This document shows, piece by piece, positions 27,401-36,700 of a DNA stretch of 48,917 nt (positions within the stretch are counted from its first letter, which is position 1; each line of letters opens with the position of its first letter). Position numbers and translations under genes: made by a program. The notes under the pieces are model-generated. The model made no database searches and had not been told where the DNA came from. It saw nothing but the letters and a program-made list of their open reading frames with translations. The DNA lies in the NCBI GenBank assembly GCA_043777595.1, contig JAYWHT010000048.1:1-48917 (forward strand), in the 5' to 3' direction. Source of the DNA: JAYVJH01 sp043777595 (lineage in GTDB: Bacteria; Bacteroidota; Bacteroidia; Cytophagales; Spirosomataceae).

Positions 27401-28056
27401 GAAGTACCCAAAAAATGAGTACAGTTCTCAATCAATTCAAACTTTTGCCTGGGCAGTTACCAGCCGATACTTGGGCTGTAATAACGGCAGTCGGGCAACC
27501 ATACAAAAGTAGCCCTTGGAACTACAACGGCACGGAGTCGCTTTATGACTATACTACCGATGTCGTTGATTGGGTTTTGTTTTCTCTCCGTACCAACCCC
27601 GATGACGTTGCCTCAACGGTATTGAAAGCGGCAGTGTTATTAAAAGAAAATGGACAAATAGCTCAAGCCGTTGGTTGTCTGAATGTACCGTCTGACCAGC
27701 CTTATTATATTGGCCTCGACCATCGAAACCACCTGGGCGTGCTGTCGCATCAGGCAGTATCTGTCAATAACGAAACTCTCACTTATGATTTTAGTAAACA
27801 GCAGTCGTACATACCCGCCACAATACCGGCTTTTGGGCAGAAAAAAATTGGAAATACATTTTTTATGTATGGTGGTGATTTTAGTAAAACAGGCACACAG
27901 CAAATTGACACACAAGATATGACGATTTTTAGGAGACAAAACGGTAAGTTTCTGCAATATTTACAAGCCGATACCAATCTTGATGGCGAAGTAAATACAC
28001 TCGATAAAATTTATTGGACAAAAAATAATGGTATATTTTCGGCAGTATCTTTTTAA
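24463..28056 (+). CDS. ELWxxDGT-repeat secreted protein with dockerin-like end
   Basis: A 1197-residue protein with a signal peptide (LSKIFFLVLLRFFASAQ) and 17 full ELWxxDGT repeats plus a truncated one, spaced about 47 residues apart, as in GTELWKSDGTALGTGLIKDI. Residues about 880-965 form an Ig-like domain with Cys and Trp core residues. The last 230 residues are a module often seen in Bacteroidota secreted proteins, ending with an EF-hand-like DTNLDGEVNTLD. The repeat family is thought to form a beta-propeller or beta-solenoid surface structure. An ATG at 24475 is an alternative start. The next gene begins 23 bp after the stop. Confidence 0.85.
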   Translation: MIDIMIRLSKIFFLVLLRFFASAQTPVLLKDLNVKTEYSPSPNLIFAVGNTVFFAKDDGSKGTELWKSDGTALGTGLIKDIRAGSYGSNPKNFAKLNNTLFFCADNGINGSELWKTDGTISGTVLVKDIWGGAGSSNPSKLTVANGILFFAADNGTNGMELWRSDGTEAGTVLVRDIRSNASSFPSSLTDLNGVLFFTADDNNGDTELWRTNGTTNGTTLVRNINPNGSSYPIELTAVGNALYFSANDGSSGRELWLTNGTDGGTVRVTDIWSGVASGNPRQLMFVGTRLYFTADNGISGCEVWTTDGTTTTQIKDIYAGSGSCNPANLTAANGTLYFTADNGTNGNELWKTNGTETSTTLVKDIWTGMVGSLPSFLTNVNGTLYFAANSGTTGQELWKTNGTETGTTMVKDIFVGASGSIPSFITITTNNTIFFHADNGINGCELWLSKGTATSTNMVYDIFIGNNGSDPRWLTKVNNTLYFRGTGTAEGDGLWKSDGTNVGTVQVKNGTGSHYELCDVAGSVFYVRDRPEAGFELWKSDGTIMGGVQVKDINAGVSGSMPNGLTAVGSVLYFVANDGLMGSELWRSDGTAAGTVRVKDIKVGTETSNPHCLTVWNGILYFVADDGSGAELWKSNGTESGTVRVKDIWAGVDGSEPTAFMVLNNFLYFFADNDINGRELWKTDGTEAGTILVKDIRLGVLGSSANSLVSMTNQLFFTANDGLSGNEIWQSDGTSEGTIRLKDIKLGDGSSLPAALTVVDKTLYFTANTDGSGVELWRSDGTEAGTVLLKNINTSYEAGSNPHYLTNVNGILYFVADNGATGAELWRTDGREAGTALVKDLFQNERSSEPQQLLNLNGTLYFVADDGMKGQEIWRLDPCPVLAKVSKKTLTVCARSTATIEGKASTCAGAAYSWSSKPSGVSGDGLKLVFAAPDVSQTTTYTLYFTVKYGSESSTDSTKVTVTPQTKLNVTVLLEGAYDRSTQKMSTVLNQFKLLPGQLPADTWAVITAVGQPYKSSPWNYNGTESLYDYTTDVVDWVLFSLRTNPDDVASTVLKAAVLLKENGQIAQAVGCLNVPSDQPYYIGLDHRNHLGVLSHQAVSVNNETLTYDFSKQQSYIPATIPAFGQKKIGNTFFMYGGDFSKTGTQQIDTQDMTIFRRQNGKFLQYLQADTNLDGEVNTLDKIYWTKNNGIFSAVSF

Positions 28057-28079
28057 GAATACACTTACTGAACAACTAA

Positions 28080-30008
28080 ATGAATATCTACACAAAACTT
28101 TGTTTGACAACCTTTTTGATTTGTTGTATCGTTGGCAATGTATCTGGGCAGGGGATTTCCAAAGAAGTTACCTTTGAGCCAGACGAAGGCGGCTATGGTA
28201 TTGGCTACGATCCTATTAAAAAAATCGGTGCTTTCGATTTGTCAAGTACGGCAGCCAATGAGCCATTTAGACATATATGGATGCAGATGTCGATTAAACT
28301 ACCTTGGGAAACCACCACCGACTACCGAAGCCTTGGCTTCAAGGCTACCAAAGCCGACAAAGCCGAGGGCAAGCCAAAAGCCAACCGCTACTGGGATATA
28401 AATGAAGGTTCTTTTCGTAGTCCGTTTTCGGTCGATGGCCAGACGTTTGGTACAAACCCCATTTTTTTGCCAGATCCAAACCGAACTATCTCGGCACAAG
28501 GCCAAACCTTTGCTTGTATCAATGCGCCGTTTCCAAGTGTTAAAATAGAAAATATAGACGAAGCCGCAAAATACAACTTCTTTTTGATGACCGAATATGA
28601 AATCGACCGCCGAGCTAAGTCGATAGCAAATCCCAATATTGGATATTTGCGCTGGGATATTGAGGGTGTACCTTATGATAGTTGGGAAGCAGCTCTCAAA
28701 GGAAGACAAGTATGGCAAAATGGTAAATATAGGCATGAAATTAACGGTGGTACAGATGCTCAGTTTAAGAAAATGAATGACTCACAGTTTTTTGATTATG
28801 TAAAAAATCGTTGGATTTATGTATTCTCAGAACTCGTATATAAAACCAAATTATATTCGGGAGCGAAGGTGTGGCTATATGGTACTGGTCCGCTGCAGCC
28901 GATTGATGCGTTCAATAAGGAACAATTTGACAGCGATGGTAATATTTCTAACTGGTGGAAACAACCTGTAAATGGTCTTTGGGGTATCCGAAACGACTAT
29001 AATCAACGTAAACTAAACGAGGAGGTGAGTTACATGGAAACATGGGACAACTTAGCAGATATTGAGCCGTTTGCTATTTTAAAACTTGACGACAGCAATA
29101 ATTGGTCAAAAACCGATTTGATTAGACTCAAAAAAGCACCAATAAATACCATAACACAAGGCCTCCCAACTCGGTATTTGATTACAGATATAGATGGCTC
29201 TGGGCCAAATGGTAGCCGAAAAGTAAAGGTGTCCTTACATGCACAAGACGGTGGCTTACGCATAGCCGAAAGACCTTATAAAATTGCATTTTATCATTGG
29301 AAGGGTTATGCAGAAGCCACGATTCAAGCAGGCAGTTCGTCAGTCGAAATGGTAACAACAGCACCCGCAAAAAGCGATTTGGAGCGAGACGAAGACCGTT
29401 TTTTGATTCAAATCTGGAACAACCTGTACGCTTATCGCTATATCGAACCTACTAAACTGGGGTTTATGAACTGGGAGCCGTCGCCACGATTTAATATGGT
29501 CGCTCCTTATGCCCTTTCCTCCAACGATATTTTCAATCAAAGGGTTTATGATGCTATGGTGGCATTTACAAATCTACAAAATTTTGGTATGATTAACTGG
29601 GACGTTGACATGAAAGGTAAGCTCATACCGATGGTTTATGAGAGTTTGGCATTGGCTCAAAAAAAAATAGCCCCGTACAAAACACACATAGAAAACCAAA
29701 CCCTGAGCTATGTGGGTGTGAGCATGGACAGCGGCGCAACATGGCTCGAACCAGGCTACCCAAAACTATCATTTGAACAACGATACAATGGCTGGTGGAT
29801 GGCCAAAAGAAAAAACACAAACTTACCTTTTTCGATGGCAGTCGCTACTTACAATGCCCAACAAAAAACAATTTTAGTAGCACACCTCAGCAATATGTCG
29901 GCAGGTAGTTTGTCGTACAAAGTCAAAATCAACGTACCCAACGTTGGTACTTATATTTATGATATTATTTCAACAAAAGACCTAAACTACAGTATTTTTA
30001 AATTGTAA
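28080..30008 (+). CDS. Secreted protein of unknown function
   Basis: I do not recognise this 642-residue protein. It starts with a signal peptide (LTTFLICCIVGNVSGQ). The mature part is rich in Trp and Tyr, with stretches such as YLRWDIEGVPYDSWEAAL, GPLQPIDAFNKEQF and YIEPTKLGFMNWEP that suggest a globular, perhaps carbohydrate-related fold. The C-terminal 110 residues, from about SYVGVSMDSGATWLEPG to the end, read as a beta-sandwich. No catalytic motif is clear. It lies 23 bp after the ELWxxDGT gene on the same strand, so the two may work together at the cell surface. Confidence 0.6.
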   Translation: MNIYTKLCLTTFLICCIVGNVSGQGISKEVTFEPDEGGYGIGYDPIKKIGAFDLSSTAANEPFRHIWMQMSIKLPWETTTDYRSLGFKATKADKAEGKPKANRYWDINEGSFRSPFSVDGQTFGTNPIFLPDPNRTISAQGQTFACINAPFPSVKIENIDEAAKYNFFLMTEYEIDRRAKSIANPNIGYLRWDIEGVPYDSWEAALKGRQVWQNGKYRHEINGGTDAQFKKMNDSQFFDYVKNRWIYVFSELVYKTKLYSGAKVWLYGTGPLQPIDAFNKEQFDSDGNISNWWKQPVNGLWGIRNDYNQRKLNEEVSYMETWDNLADIEPFAILKLDDSNNWSKTDLIRLKKAPINTITQGLPTRYLITDIDGSGPNGSRKVKVSLHAQDGGLRIAERPYKIAFYHWKGYAEATIQAGSSSVEMVTTAPAKSDLERDEDRFLIQIWNNLYAYRYIEPTKLGFMNWEPSPRFNMVAPYALSSNDIFNQRVYDAMVAFTNLQNFGMINWDVDMKGKLIPMVYESLALAQKKIAPYKTHIENQTLSYVGVSMDSGATWLEPGYPKLSFEQRYNGWWMAKRKNTNLPFSMAVATYNAQQKTILVAHLSNMSAGSLSYKVKINVPNVGTYIYDIISTKDLNYSIFKL

Positions 30009-30013
30009 CTTAG

Positions 30014-30070
30014 GTTACGCAACTAAAAAAATAACACCGTAGGTGTGTACTGTTGGCAGTTAATATGAGT
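30014..30070. repeat. REP-like repeat, copy A
   Basis: A 57-bp element around the palindrome ACACCGTAGGTGT. Its reverse complement recurs at 45006-45063 with about 90% identity. Confidence 0.6.
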
Positions 30071-30085
30071 AATTTAGTAAGTAAA

Positions 30086-30110
30086 GCCCCAGAGGGGCGA
30101 CCTGTTGTCA
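30086..30110. repeat. Short REP-like GCCCC/GGGGC palindrome
   Basis: GCCCCAGAGGGGC followed by GACCTGTTGTC. It matches the type of palindrome at 8923. The gap from 30009 to 30388 holds this, the REP copy before it, a terminator and an inverted repeat, but no gene. Confidence 0.45.
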
Positions 30111-30240
30111 GGGTAATAGCGTTGTCATGCTACTTTTTTGCTACTACCGCTGCGGCAGATCGTCAATAATAAGTTCCTGTGGACATTTTGCGTACCATGA
30201 GTTATAATATATCTTAAAAAAACACAAAATGACATTTATC

Positions 30241-30276
30241 AGTCCAACACAAATAAATCGGTGCTGGACTTTTTTG
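30241..30276 (+). terminator. Rho-independent terminator in the gap before the TetR gene
   Basis: Ten-base arms AGTCCAACAC and GTGCTGGACT with one mismatch and a 10-nt loop are followed directly by TTTTTT. It could end transcription from the 642-residue protein gene or from a short unannotated unit. Confidence 0.6.
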
Positions 30277-30325
30277 TTAAATTAAAATACTAATAATCAA
30301 TTATTTAAAAATAATTGATGTAATA

Positions 30326-30365
30326 AACCAAAGAAACTTGAAACTATTTAAAAGTTTCTTTGGTT
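30326..30365. promoter_or_regulatory. Inverted repeat before the TetR gene, putative operator
   Basis: Perfect 14-bp arms (AACCAAAGAAACTT and AAGTTTCTTTGGTT) are separated by 12 bp and end 23 bp before the TetR start. Its place suits an autoregulatory operator of the efflux locus. A terminator hairpin is the alternative, but no T-tract follows. Confidence 0.45.
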
Positions 30366-30388
30366 CTTACATTAGAAAAATATAAAAA

Positions 30389-31000
30389 GTGAAAGAACGA
30401 ATTTTAGATAAATCGCAAGAAATGTTTTTTAGGTATGGCATCAAAGCTGTAACCATGGACGACATTGCTCGGGATTTAGGTATCTCCAAGAAAACGATTT
30501 ATCAGCACTTTCCAGACAAAGACACCATCGTGAACGAGGGCGTTCGCAGCCATTTTGAAAAGGAACGCTGTGAGTCAGAAAAAATGCAGGCCGAAGCCCC
30601 CGACCCTATTGCTGAAGTGGTACGAGGGTCTGAAATGATGCGACAAATGCTGACAGGCATGAACCCATGCGTGTTTTTGGACTTAAAACGGTATTACCCG
30701 AGTGCCTGGCAGTCGTTTACCGAGTTTAAAAATGGTTTTATATTAGAGTTGATTCGTAAAAACTTAGTAAAAGGCATTGAAGTGGGTCTTTATCGTAGCG
30801 ATTTGAACGTAGAAATCTTGGCTCGTCTTCGCAACGAAGAGGTGGAGTTTGGGTTTGACCCACAGATTTTTCCAAACAATAAATTCAATGTCTTGGAAAC
30901 ACAACTATCGCTACTCGACCATTTCCTGAGAGGCATTATGACAGCCAAAGGCTTTGAACTATATGAAAATTACCTCAAAAACCCATTAACAGCCATCTAA
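30389..31000 (+). CDS. TetR/AcrR family regulator
   Basis: A 203-residue transcription factor with an N-terminal HTH: KSQEMFFRYGIKAVTMDDIA then LGISKKTIYQHFPDK at about residues 32-46. TetR proteins usually repress the adjacent efflux genes until a ligand binds the C-terminal domain, here the helical region from about residue 60. It starts with GTG, and TolC, adaptor and RND pump genes follow on the same strand. An inverted repeat just upstream may be its operator. Confidence 0.88.
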   Translation: MKERILDKSQEMFFRYGIKAVTMDDIARDLGISKKTIYQHFPDKDTIVNEGVRSHFEKERCESEKMQAEAPDPIAEVVRGSEMMRQMLTGMNPCVFLDLKRYYPSAWQSFTEFKNGFILELIRKNLVKGIEVGLYRSDLNVEILARLRNEEVEFGFDPQIFPNNKFNVLETQLSLLDHFLRGIMTAKGFELYENYLKNPLTAI

Positions 31001-31096
31001 CATTTTGACATTGTCATTGCACACTTTAAAAAATATCTTGCACAAGCATCTGCATGACCTATTAACAGCTATTTACTGAATTTTATTTTTAACACT

Positions 31097-32470
31097 ATGA
31101 ACAAACAAAAACTACTCTTACTATTATTATTCCCCCTGTGGGGGTTGGGGGGCTTGGGCTTAAATTTGGGTTTTGCCCAAAACCGCCTTTCGTTACAGCA
31201 AGCCATTCAGTATGGCGTTGCCAACAACATAACCATCAAAAACAGCCAAAGTGATGCCGCCAGTGCCGAAAGTCGTATCGGTGAGATTCGGTCTGTGGGC
31301 TTGCCACAGGTGAGCGGCTCTGTTTCAATTTTAGATAACCTCATTATTCAGCGGGCATTTTTTCCAGCCGTATTTTTTGACCAAAATGCTCCCTCAGATG
31401 CCCCACCCATTGTAGTTCAGTTTGGTGTCAAGTTTTCGGGACAAGCCGGTGTTCAGGTAAGTCAGCTATTGTTCAATGCCCAATGGTTGCTTGGCCTCAA
31501 AGCCGCTGAGGCATACCGTGAATTGGCAAATAAAGCCATTAGGCAGACCAAAATGACAGTAGCCGAAAGCGTAGCGAAAGCCTACTATGGCGTGCTAATT
31601 GCCGAAGAACGGGCTAAGTTATTGGACTTAAATATTGAACGTTTGGACTCATCGCTCGTTGAGTTGAGAGGCTTAAACAAAAGCGGTTTTATCGAAAAAA
31701 TTGATGTGGACAGGCTTGAAGTTACCCAAAACAACCTCAAAACCGAGAAACAAAAAGTAGCTAATCTGATTCAATTAAGTCAGTATTTGCTTAAATTCCA
31801 GATGGGAATGCCCCTTGAAGAGACCATAAACTTGACCGACCGTATTTCAGACAATGACGTAGCCCGCATCGAACTCGAAGCCAAAACGGCCAACGACGGA
31901 GATTTTGGCTATGACCAACGCCCAGATTATTCGATTCTGAAAACAAACCTCAAACTGGCCGAATACGACGTAGAAAACAACAAACGAGGCTACTACCCAA
32001 CAGTGGCGGCCTTTGCAGGCTACGGCTACAACACTGGTCGGAATACTTTTGGGGACGTTTTTAGCTCACCGTGGTTCAACAATGCTAATATCGGTCTGAG
32101 CGTTCAGGTACCTATTTTTGACGGTTTTGCCAAAAAATACAAGATTCAACAAGCCCGTAATACAGTCCAAAAAGCAAAACAAAGCCTCAGTTTGGTAGAG
32201 CAAAGCATTGATTTACAAATAAAAAGTGCCAACATCAGCATAGTTAATGGCCTCGAAACGCTCAAAACACAAAAACGTAATTTAGATTTGGCACAAGAAA
32301 TTGTACGGGTCAGTAAAATCAAATACAAAGCAGGCTCAGGCTCAAATCTCGAGGTAATCAGTGCCGAAGCCTCATTGAAAGAATCACAAACCAACTACTT
32401 TGCCGCACTTTACGACGTACTGTTGGCAAAAGTAGATTTAGATAAAGCAAAAGGAAAACTTAATTTTTAA
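31097..32470 (+). CDS. TolC family outer membrane efflux protein
   Basis: A 457-residue outer-membrane channel of the RND efflux pump. After the signal peptide comes LSLQQAIQYGVANNITIKNS, the first coiled-coil repeat, and the second half starts near NIGLSVQVPIFDGFAKKYKI, the usual TolC duplication. It forms a trimer that spans the outer membrane and periplasm. The signal peptide is unusual: its DNA (31131-31180) is a G/C-rich string that encodes FPLWGLGGLGLNLGFAQ and resembles an interspersed element found again after the gene. Confidence 0.92.
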   Translation: MNKQKLLLLLLFPLWGLGGLGLNLGFAQNRLSLQQAIQYGVANNITIKNSQSDAASAESRIGEIRSVGLPQVSGSVSILDNLIIQRAFFPAVFFDQNAPSDAPPIVVQFGVKFSGQAGVQVSQLLFNAQWLLGLKAAEAYRELANKAIRQTKMTVAESVAKAYYGVLIAEERAKLLDLNIERLDSSLVELRGLNKSGFIEKIDVDRLEVTQNNLKTEKQKVANLIQLSQYLLKFQMGMPLEETINLTDRISDNDVARIELEAKTANDGDFGYDQRPDYSILKTNLKLAEYDVENNKRGYYPTVAAFAGYGYNTGRNTFGDVFSSPWFNNANIGLSVQVPIFDGFAKKYKIQQARNTVQKAKQSLSLVEQSIDLQIKSANISIVNGLETLKTQKRNLDLAQEIVRVSKIKYKAGSGSNLEVISAEASLKESQTNYFAALYDVLLAKVDLDKAKGKLNF

Positions 32471-32558
32471 CACCCCAACCCCCGTCCCCTTCCCCACAAG
32501 AGAAGGGGTGTTTTACCTCCCTTTCCCATTATGGGGAAAGGGTCGGGGATAGGGGCTA
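32471..32558. repeat. G/C-rich intercistronic element with two hairpins
   Basis: Runs of C and G in an otherwise A/T-rich genome. The left half pairs CCCCTT with AAGGGG around ACAAG; the right half is a strong stem of nine bases, CCCTTTCCC with GGGAAAGGG (32519-32542). It fills the gap between the TolC and adaptor genes and may adjust relative expression or mRNA stability. Confidence 0.55.
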
Positions 32559-32570
32559 AATCACAAACAA

Positions 32571-33698
32571 ATGAAAGCAACACATCTATTTTTATTCACG
32601 GTAATTCTCGCCTCTTGTGGGGAAAAAACTGACAACTCTCTCGCGGGTAAGAAAAAACTACTAACCGAACTCAAAACACAGGCCAAAGACCTGACAGCCC
32701 AAATAGCCACACTCGATGCCGAAGTCAAAAAAATAGACCCATCAATGCTTGCTGCCGAAAAAATAGTTCCTGTTGTTACCGAACCCCTAACTACCCGTAA
32801 TTTTCAGAGTTTTATTAAAATTCAGGGAACTATCGAAACCAAAAATACCGCTACCGCCACACCTCGTATGCCTGGTACCTACACGGCTGTGTATGTAAAA
32901 GAAGGACAGAGTGTAAGAGCAGGGCAGTTGTTGGCCAAAATTGATAATTCTGTTTTACGTGATCAACTCTCGGCCATCAATCAGCAATTAGAGTTAGTCA
33001 ATACTGTTTATGAAAAACAAAAAGGACTTTGGGACCAAAAAATTGGTACAGAGATTCAATATTTACAAGCCAAAAACAACAAAGAATCACTCGAAAAAAA
33101 TATAGCCGTCATCAAAACTCAAGGAGATATGTATAATGTCTATGCGCCTATCAGCGGTGCAGTTGAGCGAGTGATGGCCAAAATGGGCGAAGTAGCCATG
33201 CCTGGTATGCCGCTGGCAAGTATCATCAACTTGGGCGGATTGAAAGCATCGGCCAATATTCCTGATACTTATTTGAGCAATATCAAAATGGGTGATGCCG
33301 TCAGAGTATCGCTACCCGACATTGGCAAAGAACTCAATGCACGAGTTACTTTTATTAGTAAATTGGTCAATCCAGCCAATCGTACTTTCAAAATCGAAGC
33401 ATCAATACCCACCACCGCCGACATGAAACCTAACATGGTGTCTGTCTTAAATATTGCCGACATAAACAAATCTAATGTGTTGATTATCAAGCAAAATTAT
33501 ATCCAGAGTACCGAAAACGGTGATGTAGTTTATGTAGCGATAACCGAAGGAAACAAGAAAATTGCCAAAGCCAAAACCGTCAAAACAGGCGTAAGCTACA
33601 ACGGCGACATAGAAATAATAAGCGGCCTTTCGGTTGGCGACTTGATTATAACAGAAGGCTATCAAGATTTGGTGGACGGGCAAGTGATAAGTTATTGA
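32571..33698 (+). CDS. RND efflux periplasmic adaptor subunit
   Basis: A 375-residue membrane fusion lipoprotein that links the RND pump to TolC. The lipobox ILASC has its acylated cysteine at residue 16. A coiled-coil follows (KKLLTELKTQAKDLTAQIATL region), then the lipoyl-type half-motif VYVKEGQSVRAGQLLAKID, the hairpin, the matching half APISGAVERVMAKMGEVAMPG, a beta-barrel and the membrane-proximal domain. Order of genes (TolC, adaptor, pump) and strand fit one operon. Confidence 0.92.
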   Translation: MKATHLFLFTVILASCGEKTDNSLAGKKKLLTELKTQAKDLTAQIATLDAEVKKIDPSMLAAEKIVPVVTEPLTTRNFQSFIKIQGTIETKNTATATPRMPGTYTAVYVKEGQSVRAGQLLAKIDNSVLRDQLSAINQQLELVNTVYEKQKGLWDQKIGTEIQYLQAKNNKESLEKNIAVIKTQGDMYNVYAPISGAVERVMAKMGEVAMPGMPLASIINLGGLKASANIPDTYLSNIKMGDAVRVSLPDIGKELNARVTFISKLVNPANRTFKIEASIPTTADMKPNMVSVLNIADINKSNVLIIKQNYIQSTENGDVVYVAITEGNKKIAKAKTVKTGVSYNGDIEIISGLSVGDLIITEGYQDLVDGQVISY

Positions 33699-33700
33699 GT

Positions 33701-33752
33701 GAATGAATGATAGAATGAGCGATTTTCTAATTATTCATTCTACCATTCATTC
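33701..33752. repeat. Inverted repeat between adaptor and RND pump genes
   Basis: Arms of 18 bp (33701-33718 and 33735-33752) built on GAATGAATG, with one G-T compatible mismatch and a 16-nt loop. Similar TGAAT/ATTCA strings occur near 2120-2155 and 12400. It may act as an intra-operon attenuator. Confidence 0.5.
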
Positions 33753-33778
33753 ATTCAGCCATTCAAAATTAAGAAAAC

Positions 33779-36700
33779 ATGACAACACTAAAAGATTTCG
33801 CAATCACTCGCTGGTGCTTAGACAACAAAACGACTGTCTATTTGTTCACCGCATTTATCTCAATTACAGGGCTTTATGTCTATCTGACAATGCCCAAAGA
33901 GCAGTTTCCTGAAATTGCGCTGCCGACGGTTATCGTCTCAACGATTTATCCTGGTGCAAGCCCGTCCGACATTGAGACGATTATAACTAAGCCCATCGAA
34001 AAACAACTTAAAGCGGCTACTGGCGTAACCAAAGTCAAGTCCAATTCGATTCAGGATTTTTCGTTGATTACCGTAGAGTTTAGTGCCGACATTACCTCGC
34101 AGATTGCCAAACAACGGGTGTCTGATGCCGTAGATAAGGCCAAAGCCAACCTACCCACCGACCGCAAGCAAGAGCCTTCGGTACAGGCCGTAAACTTTTC
34201 GGAGTTTCCGATTATGAATATCAATTTAGCGGGTAATTATTCTCTAAAAAAACTAAAAGATTATGCCGACCAACTAAAAGATGAAATCGAAGCCTTGCCC
34301 GAAATTACTCGTGTCGATATTGTAGGTGCGCTCGACCGTGAAGTACAGATTAACCTCGACTTATATAAAATGCAGGCCGCTGGCGTTACTTTTTATGATA
34401 TTCAGTCGGCTATTCAGGGCGAAAATATAAATATTTCGGGTGGCGAACTAAACGTGGACAATGTACGCCGCAATTTGCGAGTAGTGGGCGAGTTTAAGGA
34501 CGTGAGCCAACTCAACAATGTCATCATTCGGTCTTCGACGGGTGCAACACTGCGCTTGGCCGAAATTGCCGAAATCAAAGACGCTTATGCCGACAAACAA
34601 AGCTACGCTCGCTTGGACGGCAAAACGGTTATTACGCTCAATGTCATCAAGCGTGGTGGCGAAAACCTCATCATTGCTGCCGATGCAATTAAGACTATTT
34701 TGAAAAAATACGAAGAGACCAAATTTCCAGATGGTCTCAAAGTGAGTTTAACCAGCGATAGTTCGGAGCGTACACAGGTAGAACTAAATGACTTGCTGAA
34801 CACCGTTATTCTCGGTTTTATATTTGTGGTACTGGTTCTGATGTTTTTTATGGGTGTTACCGATGCTATTTTTGTGGGGCTTTCGGTACCGCTCTCTACG
34901 CTCGTTGCTTTTGTACTTTTTCCAGTTATTGCGGGTGTGACGGGTATTACTTTTACGCTCAATACTATCGTACTTTTTGCCTTTTTGTTGGGGTTGGGTA
35001 TTGTAGTAGACGATGCGATTGTGGTCATCGAAAATGCCCACCGAATATACAACGACGACAAAAAACTCACCCGAACCGAGGCCATTTCTTATGCAGCAGG
35101 CGAGGTTTTTGTGCCAGTACTATCGGGAACACTCACTACAATTGCGCCATTTTTACCGCTTTTGTTTTGGCCGGGTATTGTAGGTGAGTTCATGAAATTC
35201 TTACCTCTGACACTAATAATCACCCTTTTTGCAAGTTTATTTGTGGCTTATGTTATGAATCCAGTCTTTGCATCGTCATCATTAAAACGTACCGAAGAGC
35301 ACGCCAACGAAGACCATTCGTTTCGCTCTATTCGTACTCCGCTTATTGTGCTGGTGGTGCTGTCGGTGTTTGGTTATTTGGTTCACCGTGGTTTTGGCAA
35401 TCTATTTGCATTCATTACAATATTGTATGTTTTCAATCATTATGTACTGACACCGTACATTATCGTTCCGTTTCAAAATAATACTTTTCCAAGACTAAAA
35501 AACGGTTATCGCAAGCTCATATCATGGGTAATTACAGGCTTCAGACCCTACATAATGTTTGTGGGAGTCATTGTTCTGTTTGTAGGTACAATCGTCCTGC
35601 TTGGTATTGTTAAGCCCAAGACAGTTTTTTTTCCGAGTGGCGACCCAGACTTTGTATATGTGTATTGTGTTATGCCGCAGGGTACAGATGCCGCCAAAAC
35701 CAACGAAACCATGAAGCAACTCGAAGACCGAGTGTATAGTGTAATTGGCAAAAATAGCCCCGTTGTGGCTTCGGTTATTACCAATATTGGTATCAATGCT
35801 GGCGACCCGTTTAACCCCGACCGAACCATTGTACCACACAAGGGTAAGATTACGGTTGCTTTCAAGAGTGCCGAAGAGCGAGTACACTTTGGTATCTCTA
35901 CATCAGAAATTTTGGCCAAAGTGCGTGAACGTGTCAAGGGAATTGCTGGCGCACAAGTAACTGCCGAACCCGAAAACAACGGGCCGCCAACAGGCAAGGC
36001 CGTAACGATAGAAATCGCTGGCGAAGAGTTTGACCAATTGATAAAAGTAGCCGCCAATGTCAAAAACGCCATCAACAAATCGGGAGTGCAGGGCATCGAA
36101 GAGTTAAAATCTGACTTGGTGCTAAACAAACCCGAAATTGTGGTTGATATCGACCGTGAGCGTGCCGAGCGAGAAGGCATTAGCACTGCTCAGATAGCGA
36201 TGCAGATACGTGGAGCATTGTTTGGTACAGAAGTTTCAAAATTTAGAGACGACAAAGACGACTATCCAATTATGGTCAGATTAAAATCGGAAGACCGTAG
36301 CCAGATAGAAAAACTACTGAGTATGAACATCGTTTATCGAGACATGAATTTGGGCGGTATATTGCGACAAGTTCCGTTAAGTGCTTTGACAAACATCAGA
36401 TACACAACGACTTACAGCGGCATCAATCGCAAAAATCTGGAGCGTGTCGTTACGTTATCGTCTGACGTTTTGGGAGGATTTAACCCCAATGAAGTCAATG
36501 CCCAAATAAAAGAAGTAGTCGATGGCATAGATATGCCACAGGGCTATGCCGTCAAGCTGGGTGGGGAGCAAGAAGAACAAATGAAGTCATTGCAGTTTTT
36601 GGCTGTGGCTTTTTTGGGTGCTATCTTCTTGATTTTCTTGATATTAGTAACACAATTCAACTCGTTGAGCAAGCCATTTATTATTTTCTTTACCGTTGTG

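Noticed and set aside
35548..36186. 212-codon antisense frame inside the RND pump gene
   Set aside because: Antisense shadow of a conserved gene; rich in Ser and Thr as expected from the codon pattern.
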